A stretch of 64,000 bases of DNA. Origin: an uncultured Alphaproteobacteria bacterium (GTDB lineage Bacteria > Pseudomonadota > Alphaproteobacteria > HIMB59 > GCA-002718135). The stretch is taken from NCBI GenBank assembly GCA_902515745.1, contig CABXWB010000008.1, forward strand, positions 1 through 64,000. The letters are read 5' to 3'. The notes under the pieces were generated by a model, which was not told the origin of the DNA, did no database searches, and was given only the letters and a program-made list of their open reading frames with translations. The translations under genes and the position numbers were made by a program. This document shows positions 41,067 through 49,173 of the stretch, piece after piece (the stretch's first letter is position 1; each line of letters opens with the position of its first letter).

Positions 41067-42139
41067 TAAATTCTCTCCTCAGATTTACTATCAAATATTG
41101 AAGACTTTTTTATATCAAAAGAGATATTTATTTCATCATTTAAATTATAATTTGAGCTTCCCTCCAATCTAATAGATATTGGATTACCCTCAACACTAGT
41201 CCAAACAAGAGTATCTGCCCCCATAGGCTCCACTAATTCAACTTTACAATGAATAGAATGTTCATTTTTTTCTATATTTATATTTTCAGGTCTTATTCCA
41301 AACACAACCTCTTGATCACTCGTCAAATTATTTATGCTTTCGTATTTAGAAATATCAATTTGTTTTTTTCCAAAAATTATTTTTTGATTTGATTTATCAA
41401 ATTTAGCATTTAAAAAATTCATGCTTGGAGATCCAATAAACCCAGCCACAAATAAATTAGCTGGTTTGTTATAAATTTGTTTAGGTGTATCTAATTGCTG
41501 TATTAATCCATCTTTCATAACAGATATACGGTCCGCAAGAGTCATAGCTTCTATTTGATCATGAGTAACGTAGATCATAGTATTTGATAAATCTCTATGA
41601 AGTCTTTTAATCTCATAACGTAGTTCAGCCCTTAATTTTGCATCAAGATTACTTAAAGGTTCGTCAAATAAAAAAACTTTTGCATCTCTAACCAAAGCTC
41701 TACCAATAGCAACACGCTGCCTTTGGCCTCCAGATAGTTGAGAGGGTTTTCTTTTAAGTAATTCATTTATTTGTAGGAGATTTGCAGCTTTTGCAATTTT
41801 TTCATTTATGATATTCTTTGGAGTATTCATCATTCTAAGTCCAAATGATAAATTTTTTTCTACCGTCATGCTTGGATATAATGCATAAGATTGAAATACC
41901 ATTCCTATATGCCTGTCTTTTGGTTCTTTCCATGTAACATTGTCATCTTCAATCCAAATCTGTCCATCTGATAAATCTAAAAGTCCTGCAATACAATTTA
42001 AAAGAGTTGTTTTTCCGCAACCTGAGGGACCAAGTAAAACCATAAATTCACCTTCTTTTATATCAAGACTTAAATCTTTTAAAATTTGAGTTTTACCATA
42101 ACTGAATGAAATATTTTTAACTTCTACATTATTTTTCAT
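41066..42139 (-). CDS. CUT1 sugar ABC transporter ATP-binding protein (UgpC/MsmK/MalK type)
   Basis: Energises carbohydrate import. Walker A is GPSGCGKTTLLN (about 38-49), with the Q-loop at VFQSYALYP. The signature is LSGGQRQRVAIGRAL, Walker B is VFLFDEPLSNLDAKLR, and the switch is TMIYVTHDQ. The C-terminal third is the TOBE/MalK regulatory domain (VFGIRPENINIEK). The 357-residue length is typical. It belongs with the two permeases upstream. It is also the only CUT1 ATPase in the window, so it probably serves the fused permease at 47.3-49.1 kb too, as known for MsmK-like ATPases. Confidence 0.93.
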   Translation of the reverse strand: MKNNVEVKNISFSYGKTQILKDLSLDIKEGEFMVLLGPSGCGKTTLLNCIAGLLDLSDGQIWIEDDNVTWKEPKDRHIGMVFQSYALYPSMTVEKNLSFGLRMMNTPKNIINEKIAKAANLLQINELLKRKPSQLSGGQRQRVAIGRALVRDAKVFLFDEPLSNLDAKLRAELRYEIKRLHRDLSNTMIYVTHDQIEAMTLADRISVMKDGLIQQLDTPKQIYNKPANLFVAGFIGSPSMNFLNAKFDKSNQKIIFGKKQIDISKYESINNLTSDQEVVFGIRPENINIEKNEHSIHCKVELVEPMGADTLVWTSVEGNPISIRLEGSSNYNLNDEINISFDIKKSSIFDSKSEERI

Positions 42140-42141
42140 CT

Positions 42142-43023
42142 TTACCCCTTAATTGCTCCAGCTGCGATTCCTCTTACGAACCACCTTCCTGAAATAAAAT
42201 AAACAAAAAGTGGAACTAGTGATGTTAAAATGGTTGCAGACATATCGACATTATATTCAGCAACGCCGTAGTCTACTTGCACTATATTATTTAATTGTAC
42301 TGTCATAGGTTGATTATCCCTACCGGCAAAAACTAAGCCTAAAAGAAAATCATTCCAAATACCAGTTACTTGTAAAATTACTGCTACAATGGTGATTGGC
42401 GTAGACATTGGAATAATAACATAAATAAATATTTTTACAAAATTACCTCCATCAATTCTTGCAGCTTTAAAAAGATCTATTGGTAAACTGGCATAAAAAT
42501 TCCTAAAAATTAGTGTTAGTATAGGCATACCAAATATTGTATGAACTAAAATTATCCCAGGAAGAGTTGAATAAATACCTAAAGCGTCTTCGATTTTTAG
42601 CAAAGGGTAAACCATTACCTGATATGGAATAAATGCACCAAACAAACAAAGTCCAAAAAATAAATAAGCGCCTTTAAAACGCCAAAAAGCAAGAGCATAC
42701 CCATTTAGTGCACTTAGACCAACAGAAACAATAACACTAGGGACAGTAATTTTTACTGAATTAAAAAAACCTGGTTTTAAACCTTCACAAACAAAGCCAG
42801 TACAGGCCTGGGACCATGCTTTAGGCCAAGAATAAAAACTTAGTTCTTTTGGTAGATTTAAAATATTAGCAGCTCTAATTTCATCCATATCTTTAAGTGA
42901 AGTTATAATCATTACATAAAGAGGCATTAAAAAAAATATCGCACATACAAAAATAAAACAATATAATCCAATTCTTCCTATAGTTAGATGTTTTGGACGT
43001 GGGCCTGCAGGTATTGATCTCAT
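42142..43023 (-). CDS. CUT1 sugar ABC transporter permease, MalG type
   Basis: Inner-membrane subunit of a sugar importer, with six predicted helices in 293 residues. The EAA loop that docks the ATPase reads FKAARIDGGNFVKIFIYVIIPMSTP (about 190-214, in two blocks). The C-terminus FISGRWFVRGIAAGAIKG is the typical MalG ending. It shares a base with the upstream MalF-type permease and is two bases from the ATPase gene, so all are one transcript. Confidence 0.93.
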   Translation of the reverse strand: MRSIPAGPRPKHLTIGRIGLYCFIFVCAIFFLMPLYVMIITSLKDMDEIRAANILNLPKELSFYSWPKAWSQACTGFVCEGLKPGFFNSVKITVPSVIVSVGLSALNGYALAFWRFKGAYLFFGLCLFGAFIPYQVMVYPLLKIEDALGIYSTLPGIILVHTIFGMPILTLIFRNFYASLPIDLFKAARIDGGNFVKIFIYVIIPMSTPITIVAVILQVTGIWNDFLLGLVFAGRDNQPMTVQLNNIVQVDYGVAEYNVDMSATILTSLVPLFVYFISGRWFVRGIAAGAIKG

Positions 43024-43904
43024 TAATTGGCCGCGTTTTTATTTCTCAGATAAAACTCATAAAATGCCCATGGAGCAAGTATGCAAACAACTGAAATGAA
43101 CATTATAATTGATGCAGCAAAAGCTTGTCCCAAATTCGCTCGTTGGAAAAAATTTTCCATTACATACATTGCGGGTGTGGTTGTTGCATAACCTGGCCCA
43201 CCAGATGTTAAAGCTAAAATTAAATCGTAAACTTTTACAACTCCTGCTGCTATCAAGACTATAGCGGTTACAACCATTGGTCGTAACATTGGAAGAATAA
43301 CAAATAAGTATGATTTCCATTTAGCAACGCCTTCGATACTAAGGGACTTCCAAATATCTTCATCAATTCCTCTTAATCCTGCTAACATTAATACCATCAC
43401 AAAACCTGCACCTTGCCAAACAGCAGCAATACATACAGCATAAATAGCAAGGTCTCTATTTACTAACCAATCAAGTTCAAACCAACCAAATCCCCACATA
43501 TGCATTGAGTTTTCCAATCCAAATGTAGGATTCAACACCCATTTCCAAACTAAACCAGTCACAACAAAAGACATTGCATATGGATAAAGGAAAATAGTTC
43601 TAAATAAACTTTCTCCTCTAATTTTTTGGTCTATTAAAACAGCAAGTAAAAAACCAATGATTAGACAACCAATTGTGAATACAAAACCGTAGATAAAAAT
43701 ATTTTCAACTGCAACATCCCATTTTCTTTGTTTAAATAATCTTTGATATTGATCGAAACCTACAAAATTTGTAACAGGTATTAATTTTGAATTAGTAAGG
43801 GAATAAATAAATGAGTAAATTATACATCCAATGAATACAGTTAATGATATTATTATCATTGGAAGTAATGCTATTATTGAAGCAATGTTTCTAAACTTAG
43901 ACAT
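43023..43904 (-). CDS. CUT1 sugar ABC transporter permease, MalF type
   Basis: First permease of the importer: 293 residues and six helices. LTNSKLIPVTNFVGFDQYQRLF is the periplasmic entry region common to MalF/UgpA-type subunits. The EAA loop is IWKSLSIEGVAKWKSYLFVILPMLRP near the C-terminal third. It starts 16 bases after a strong stem-loop that separates it from the binding-protein gene, so its expression is probably lower than that of the binding protein. Confidence 0.92.
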   Translation of the reverse strand: MSKFRNIASIIALLPMIIISLTVFIGCIIYSFIYSLTNSKLIPVTNFVGFDQYQRLFKQRKWDVAVENIFIYGFVFTIGCLIIGFLLAVLIDQKIRGESLFRTIFLYPYAMSFVVTGLVWKWVLNPTFGLENSMHMWGFGWFELDWLVNRDLAIYAVCIAAVWQGAGFVMVLMLAGLRGIDEDIWKSLSIEGVAKWKSYLFVILPMLRPMVVTAIVLIAAGVVKVYDLILALTSGGPGYATTTPAMYVMENFFQRANLGQAFAASIIMFISVVCILAPWAFYEFYLRNKNAAN

Positions 43905-43920
43905 TTATTTAAGATAAAGA

Positions 43921-43942
43921 TAGGGCAGGATTTCCTGCCCTA
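43921..43942 (-). promoter_or_regulatory. Stem-loop between binding-protein and permease genes
   Basis: TAGGGCAGGA and TCCTGCCCTA form a perfect ten-base inverted repeat with a two-base centre. It lies 12 bases after the binding-protein stop and 16 before the permease start. No proper T-run follows, so it probably stabilises the upstream mRNA or partly attenuates, and is unlikely to be a full terminator. Confidence 0.75.
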
Positions 43943-43954
43943 ATTTATATATAA

Positions 43955-45199
43955 TTATAGACCGCTTGTTAAAACGCCTTCAAGGTCGTCCATTACTTGC
44001 GCAACTGTGTAATTAGGATCATTTCTAAATTCAGAAATAATATCATCCCAAGCATTAGTAAATGCTGGAGTGTTCCAGTCATCACTTTCTCTCATGATTG
44101 CATCAGGATTTTGGATCAAATCTAAACCCATTTGCATACATGCGTCAGCAGCTGAAGTATCAACGTCAAGTCTCATTGGAAGAGATCCCTTAGCATTGTT
44201 AAACTTAGCTTGCACAGTTGGATTTACCATCATACTAGCCATTGCAAGTTGAACATCTTTTACTTTTGGATCATCATTTTTAGGGAAAACAAACACGTCA
44301 CCACCAAGGGCTACATATTTTTCTTTTCCTGGAATTATACAAGAATAATCAACCATTGCCTCTTTTCCAGCAACAGCAAATTCACCTCTTGCCCAGTCAC
44401 CCATAACTTGCATTGCAGCTTTACCTTCGATGACCATTGCAGTAGTATCATTCCACAATCTTCCTGGAGAACCCTCATCAGTAAATGCATTAAGTTCTCT
44501 ATAAGTATTTAACACATCTGCAAATCTTCCATCTCTTAGAGTATCAACATCTTTATCTCTAAATATTTTTTGCATGTGAGGGAAGCCTAGAATTGAAGAT
44601 GATACAACTCCAAACATTCCAGACTCTTGCCATGTTTGTCCACCAAGAGCTAGAGGAATAATTCCTGCTTCTTGTATTTTTGGAGCACCAGCTAAAAATT
44701 CTTCAAATGTTTGAGGAACAGGAAGACCAACTTGTTTATACACATCGTTGTTAATCCACATCCATTGCCAACTATGAATGTTCACTGGAACGCAATAAAA
44801 CTCACCTTCAAATTCGCAAGTTTCGATTAGTTCAGGTGGATAAATAAAATCTCTCCATCCTTCAGCAGATGCAACTTCTTCAAGTGATTGAAGTAAACCT
44901 TGCTCAACTAAATCAACAAATTGTTTTGAAATATTAAACTGCGCTGCAGTTGGTGGATTTCCACCAATAATTCTGTTTACAGTTGTTCCTCTTGCATTGT
45001 CACCACCAGTAATAGCAGTATCAATCCAAGTATTACCCATCTCTTGCCAAGCTTCTGCAAATTGAGAGATAGCAGCTTGTTCTCCACCAGATGTCCACCA
45101 GTGAATAACTTCAGCTTCCATATGCCCTGCAGCTTTAGAAACATTAGTAAATGATAGGGGTAAAAATAAAGTTAAAAATATAGAAAAAAATTTTTTCAT
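43955..45199 (-). CDS. Sugar ABC transporter substrate-binding protein (CUT1)
   Basis: Periplasmic receptor of the importer. A signal peptide (MKKFFSIFLTLFLPLSFTNVSKAAG, about 1-24) is followed by EVIHWWTSGGEQAAISQF, an opening seen in glucose- and mannose-type CUT1 binding proteins. The family-1 fold is evident through PVNIHSWQWMWINNDVYKQVGLPVPQTFEEF and MQVMGDWARGEF. The 414-residue length is normal. The start has a strong AAAGGGAGGA ribosome-binding site and a good promoter. A hexose is the likeliest ligand by resemblance, but this is not proven. Confidence 0.92.
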   Translation of the reverse strand: MKKFFSIFLTLFLPLSFTNVSKAAGHMEAEVIHWWTSGGEQAAISQFAEAWQEMGNTWIDTAITGGDNARGTTVNRIIGGNPPTAAQFNISKQFVDLVEQGLLQSLEEVASAEGWRDFIYPPELIETCEFEGEFYCVPVNIHSWQWMWINNDVYKQVGLPVPQTFEEFLAGAPKIQEAGIIPLALGGQTWQESGMFGVVSSSILGFPHMQKIFRDKDVDTLRDGRFADVLNTYRELNAFTDEGSPGRLWNDTTAMVIEGKAAMQVMGDWARGEFAVAGKEAMVDYSCIIPGKEKYVALGGDVFVFPKNDDPKVKDVQLAMASMMVNPTVQAKFNNAKGSLPMRLDVDTSAADACMQMGLDLIQNPDAIMRESDDWNTPAFTNAWDDIISEFRNDPNYTVAQVMDDLEGVLTSGL

Positions 45200-45202
45200 T
45201 TT

Positions 45203-45212
45203 TCCTCCCTTT
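45203..45212 (-). promoter_or_regulatory. Strong ribosome-binding site of the first binding protein
   Basis: AAAGGGAGGA on the minus strand, three bases before the ATG at 45199. The identical decamer precedes the two other binding-protein genes in the window (50432-50441 and 60970-60979). Most other genes here have weak or no Shine-Dalgarno sequences. Confidence 0.8.
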
Positions 45213-45219
45213 TGATTAA

Positions 45220-45258
45220 ATTATAAAAGGACAATCAATATCTTGACAATAAAGTCAA
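45220..45258 (-). promoter_or_regulatory. Promoter with overlapping inverted repeat upstream of the binding protein
   Basis: The minus strand has TTGTCA (45244-45249, five of six to -35 consensus), 18 bases, then a perfect TATAAT (45220-45225). The -35 box lies inside the inverted repeat TTGAC-N6-GTCAA (45243-45258), which looks like an operator for a dimeric regulator. The leader from this promoter would be about 13 bases long. Confidence 0.65.
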
Positions 45259-45289
45259 CCAGTTAAATTAACGCAATTTGATAGTAATA

Positions 45290-46246
45290 TTAGAGAAGGT
45301 TTAACCAATTAATTTCTTCTTGGCGCAATTCAATATCAAGACAAGGGAGGGTTGTATCTAACTCTTTTACAGATCTAGGACCAATTAATGCAAAAGAAGG
45401 AAAAGACTGGTTTATCGTCCAGCTTGCTGCAATATTATGAGCAGAACAGCCTTTTTTATCAGCTAACTCCATAGCTCTTTTTTTTCTTTCTCTATTATCT
45501 TCACTATCATAGCAACTAATAGGACCACTTGAATTCTCACCTGGTGCTCTGTATGTTTCTGCCTTAGTAATTTTATCTTCAATCTCTTGTGTTATATTAT
45601 CAGGTAAAAAGTACCCTCTTGCTTGACTAGACCATGACATATGGGATTTTTGTGAAGAATGTAGGTAAGCCAGTATATCTTCAGTATTGGATGATAAGCA
45701 ACCATTCCAAAGAGGCTTAATCATTTTAGCTAGTGCTAAATTATTATTTAAAATTGACATTTCTTGTTTATTATTTTTTTCTGCCCAATCATTTGCTTCT
45801 TTAAATCTTTGTATTGTCCAGTTTGATCCACCAAATATTTTAATTCTTCCTTTTTCTTTTTCTTGATTCAAAACATCCATGAATTCATCGATTGGATAAT
45901 CAGTATTATCTCGGTGCATGATATAGATATCAACATAATCTGTATTCATTCGTTCAAGAGAGATAGTTAGTTGTTTTGAAATTGCTTCAGGATTGCATTC
46001 AGGTGTATGCGCACCTTTTCCGAGTATTAAAACATCTTGTCTATTATTATTATTTTTTAACCATTCGCCAAAAACTTTCTCATGATTACCACCGCCATAA
46101 ATAAATGCAGTATCAAACATATTGCCACCAACTTCAATCCAATGATCCCATAACTTAGAAGCCTCATTAATATCATCTTGGTTATCACATCCCATAACAA
46201 GTTTGGAAATGTCTTTATCTATTCCTTCTATTCTATCGTATTTCAT
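45290..46246 (-). CDS. Aldo/keto reductase
   Basis: NADPH-dependent carbonyl reductase or sugar dehydrogenase of the AKR barrel family, 318 residues. GGNMFDTAFIYGGGNHEKVFGEWL supplies the catalytic Asp and Tyr, VLILGKGAH the lysine, and DYVDIYIMHRD the histidine of the DYKH tetrad. KIFGGSNWTIQRFKEA and SFALIGPRSVKELD are cofactor-site regions. It is coupled to the upstream Gfo/Idh/MocA gene by a four-base overlap. It probably interconverts a sugar aldehyde or ketone made by its neighbours. Confidence 0.9.
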   Translation of the reverse strand: MKYDRIEGIDKDISKLVMGCDNQDDINEASKLWDHWIEVGGNMFDTAFIYGGGNHEKVFGEWLKNNNNRQDVLILGKGAHTPECNPEAISKQLTISLERMNTDYVDIYIMHRDNTDYPIDEFMDVLNQEKEKGRIKIFGGSNWTIQRFKEANDWAEKNNKQEMSILNNNLALAKMIKPLWNGCLSSNTEDILAYLHSSQKSHMSWSSQARGYFLPDNITQEIEDKITKAETYRAPGENSSGPISCYDSEDNRERKKRAMELADKKGCSAHNIAASWTINQSFPSFALIGPRSVKELDTTLPCLDIELRQEEINWLNLL

Positions 46247-47286
46247 ATTTCATCCTGTGGTAATTTATAATTTACTTTTTCTCTCCATGTATCAAGAGCT
46301 TGAAGATTTCCTAATGTATCTTCCCAAGTCATTGCTGGATGAGGTGGTTGTGTTTTTTCCTTTGCGATGCACTGGCTTGTAAGTTCTCCTTCAAAGAAAA
46401 ATAAATGTTCTGGCCCCTTAACATCAGTTACTTCTTTATTACCATTTTTATTAATAATGATCTTTGCGTGATAAGGACCTCCTTGTCTTCCTGGCATCCA
46501 TGGATCGGGTAATTCGATCATACCTTCAGAGCCTTTAATAACAGCATTATTTTTCATGCTTTCCCTAATTGCAGTTGAAACTTTTGCTTTAATTCCATTT
46601 TTAAATTCTAAATTAGCATGAGCAACTTCATCAACACCTGTTTCCCCTATTCTTGCCTCAGCATCTATAAATTTAGGTTCTAAAAATTTTTCACCAGTTG
46701 CAACGCCTGCAATTAACCTAGAAAAGGAAATAGGATATAAGCCAACATCAAGTATACCACCACCTGCAAGACTTTTATTAAACAGTCTGTGTTCAGGAAT
46801 TGTTTTACCCATATCAAAACCAAAAGAAGCTTCAATAGATGTTATATCCCCTATTGTTTTATTTTTAATTACTTCTAATAGTTTTGGAATTTGAGGGTGG
46901 CAACGATACATAAAGCCTTCCATATAAAAAACTCCAGCTTCTTTTACTGCCTCTATTATTTTTTTACCTTCTTTTAAATTAACAGCGCCTGGTTTTTCAC
47001 AAAGAACATGCTTTCCTTTACCTGCAGCTTTGATTGTCCATTCAGCATGCAAAGTATGTGGTGTGGAAATATAAATAGCGTCTATGTGTTCTGAATTTAT
47101 AATATCATCATAATTATCAAATCTAAAATCAGGATGAATATCATATTTATCACCAAAGGTTTTTCGACGGTCTGCATTTTTACTTGCTATACTTACGAGT
47201 TGACCCGAATAAGAATCTTTTAATCCATCTGCAAAATTATTAGCTATATTGCCTGGTCCAATTATTCCCCATTTAATTTTTTCCAT
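46243..47286 (-). CDS. Gfo/Idh/MocA-family oxidoreductase
   Basis: Dinucleotide-dependent sugar dehydrogenase of 347 residues. KWGIIGPGNIANNFADGL is the Rossmann loop. HTLHAEWTIKAAGKGKHVLCEKPGAVNLKEG contains the EKP motif (about 97-99). GGGILDVGLYPISFSRL holds the conserved Asp of the C-terminal domain. It resembles the D-xylose/dihydrodiol dehydrogenase subgroup, but the substrate is open. It lies directly after the fused permease and overlaps the aldo/keto reductase, so oxidation is tied to uptake. Confidence 0.88.
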   Translation of the reverse strand: MEKIKWGIIGPGNIANNFADGLKDSYSGQLVSIASKNADRRKTFGDKYDIHPDFRFDNYDDIINSEHIDAIYISTPHTLHAEWTIKAAGKGKHVLCEKPGAVNLKEGKKIIEAVKEAGVFYMEGFMYRCHPQIPKLLEVIKNKTIGDITSIEASFGFDMGKTIPEHRLFNKSLAGGGILDVGLYPISFSRLIAGVATGEKFLEPKFIDAEARIGETGVDEVAHANLEFKNGIKAKVSTAIRESMKNNAVIKGSEGMIELPDPWMPGRQGGPYHAKIIINKNGNKEVTDVKGPEHLFFFEGELTSQCIAKEKTQPPHPAMTWEDTLGNLQALDTWREKVNYKLPQDEI

Positions 47287-47288
47287 AA

Positions 47289-49115
47289 CTAACCCTTTAC
47301 TGCACCAGCCGATAATCCAGCAATGTAATATTTTTGAACAAAAGAAAATAAAATAATTATTGGTATTGTTGTTACCGCTGCAAAAGTCATTGCAAGAGCG
47401 TATTGAGGTTCTTGTCCAACTTGAAGAGCAAATACTTCAGTCAGCCCTAAGGGGATTGTATAATTTTGATCATCTCTTAATATTATAAGTGGCCATAAAA
47501 AACTATTCCATGAATTGATATATTGGATAATTGCTAAGGTTGCTATACCTGGCCAAACTAAAGGAACAACAATCTGCCAAAAAATCCTAAACTCACCTGC
47601 TCCGTCAGCTCTAGCAGCTTGAATTAGTTCATCTGGTACTGCAATAATATATTGTCTCATTAAAAAAATACCGATTGCTGGTGCAATAAAAGGAACAACT
47701 AGACCTGGCAAAGAATCATTCATTCCCATTCTTCCAACTAAGACATATAATGGTATCATTACTATTGGAAAAGGTATCATAGCAGTAGCAACCATTGTTA
47801 TAAAAAGATTCTTTTTTCCTTTAAAATTATATTTTGCAAATCCATAGCCGGCTAGCGTACATAAAAAAACTGAAGCAACAGTAACAGCGATTGCGACTAT
47901 TGCAGAGTTAATCATCCATGCATCTACTGGCCATTTATCAAACAAAAGAGGAATATTTTCCCATTTAGGATCACTCGACCAAATTACTGGTGGCCAAGCC
48001 ATTATTTCGTATGTTGATTTTAGTGATGAGGAAATCATAAATAAATAAGGTATTAAACAAATTATCCCAAGAGTTCCTACAACTAAATTTAGCATAAACT
48101 TGCTAAAAAAAGGTGAAATAGGTTTTATATTTTTATCTGCAGAATGCGCAGGGAAAATGTTTGCAATAAAATCAATGATTGGTCCTAGCATTCTCTCTAA
48201 AATACTTTTTTTTGCATCTTGATCTAAATTTGAAGCAAAAGATCTAAATTGGAATAAAGAAATAAATAATATACAAACAAACATAAAAACACCTATTGAA
48301 GAGCCAAAGCCTAATCTTAGCTGCATAAAACCTCTTTCTAAAATATAAACAACCATAGGTTTTGCATGAGTTGGCACATCATTTCCACTATACATTACAA
48401 AAACATCTTCAAAAATTTGGAAAGAATTTATTGAAAGAAGTATACACACAAAAAGAGTTACTGGAGCTAACTGAGGTAATGTAACATACCAAAACTGATG
48501 CCATCCGGTAGCACCATCTATTCTAGATGCTTCATATAAAGTTTTATCTATAAATTGTAATCCAGCTAAGAAATAAATACATGTGAAACCTGTTTGTCTC
48601 CAGACAATAAGCATAATTACTGACCATTTTGAAGTAGCAGAAGACTCCACCCAATTGATTGGATCAATACCTATAAAACTGATGGCATAATTTAATAGTC
48701 CAAAATCACTATTTAATATCATTTTAAAAGATAGAGCAGCAGCAACAAGAGATGTTACAATTGGTGAGAAAAAAATTAATCGCCAAACGGGTTTTAATTT
48801 TAAATAATTTGAATTCAAAGCAAGTGCCAGTAAAAGTGCAAGAGGAACAACAATAAGAACACTTGTTACTGTATAAAAAATTGTATTCTGAAAGATTTCC
48901 CAAAAAGCTTTATCTTTGAAGAACAAATATTCATAATTTCCCCAACCTCTAAATTTAGGTGCTTTAACTCCTTTCCATTTATAAAAAGCTAAAATAAATG
49001 AAGCTATAGTCGGCAATAGAAAAAAAATTGACCAAATAATATAAAACGGAGAAATGAAGATATATGGAGCAATTTTTTCTTGTTTAAATATTTTGCTCTT
49101 AATTATTGATGTCAT
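47289..49115 (-). CDS. Fused MalF-MalG-type sugar ABC permease
   Basis: Two CUT1 permease subunits in one chain of 608 residues. The first half (to about 300) ends with the EAA loop LYEASRIDGATGWHQFWYVTLPQLAP. A charged linker (about 295-345) follows. The second half has its own EAA loop, LIQAARADGAGEFRIFWQIVVPLVWP, and ends YYIAGLSAGAVKG, the MalG terminus. About twelve helices are expected. A frame extends 12 codons further to 49151, but that would run into the stem-loop at 49136-49159, so the ATG at 49115 is preferred. No ATPase gene accompanies it. Confidence 0.9.
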   Translation of the reverse strand: MTSIIKSKIFKQEKIAPYIFISPFYIIWSIFFLLPTIASFILAFYKWKGVKAPKFRGWGNYEYLFFKDKAFWEIFQNTIFYTVTSVLIVVPLALLLALALNSNYLKLKPVWRLIFFSPIVTSLVAAALSFKMILNSDFGLLNYAISFIGIDPINWVESSATSKWSVIMLIVWRQTGFTCIYFLAGLQFIDKTLYEASRIDGATGWHQFWYVTLPQLAPVTLFVCILLSINSFQIFEDVFVMYSGNDVPTHAKPMVVYILERGFMQLRLGFGSSIGVFMFVCILFISLFQFRSFASNLDQDAKKSILERMLGPIIDFIANIFPAHSADKNIKPISPFFSKFMLNLVVGTLGIICLIPYLFMISSSLKSTYEIMAWPPVIWSSDPKWENIPLLFDKWPVDAWMINSAIVAIAVTVASVFLCTLAGYGFAKYNFKGKKNLFITMVATAMIPFPIVMIPLYVLVGRMGMNDSLPGLVVPFIAPAIGIFLMRQYIIAVPDELIQAARADGAGEFRIFWQIVVPLVWPGIATLAIIQYINSWNSFLWPLIILRDDQNYTIPLGLTEVFALQVGQEPQYALAMTFAAVTTIPIIILFSFVQKYYIAGLSAGAVKG

Positions 49116-49135
49116 TTTTATAAATTTTTTAGTGT

Positions 49136-49159
49136 AAAGCAGGGTTGACACCCTGCTTT
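49136..49159 (-). promoter_or_regulatory. Stem-loop between second binding protein and fused permease
   Basis: AAAGCAGGGT and ACCCTGCTTT form a perfect ten-base stem with a TGAC loop, 14 bases after the binding-protein stop and 20 before the permease start. Its position matches that of the hairpins in the two other importer operons, while the sequence differs. Confidence 0.75.
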
Positions 49160-49173
49160 TTAAAATTTAGTTA

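Noticed and set aside
43057..43320. Minus-strand open frame of 87 codons inside the MalF-type permease gene
   Set aside because: It is an out-of-frame shadow of the permease, which has clear family motifs throughout.
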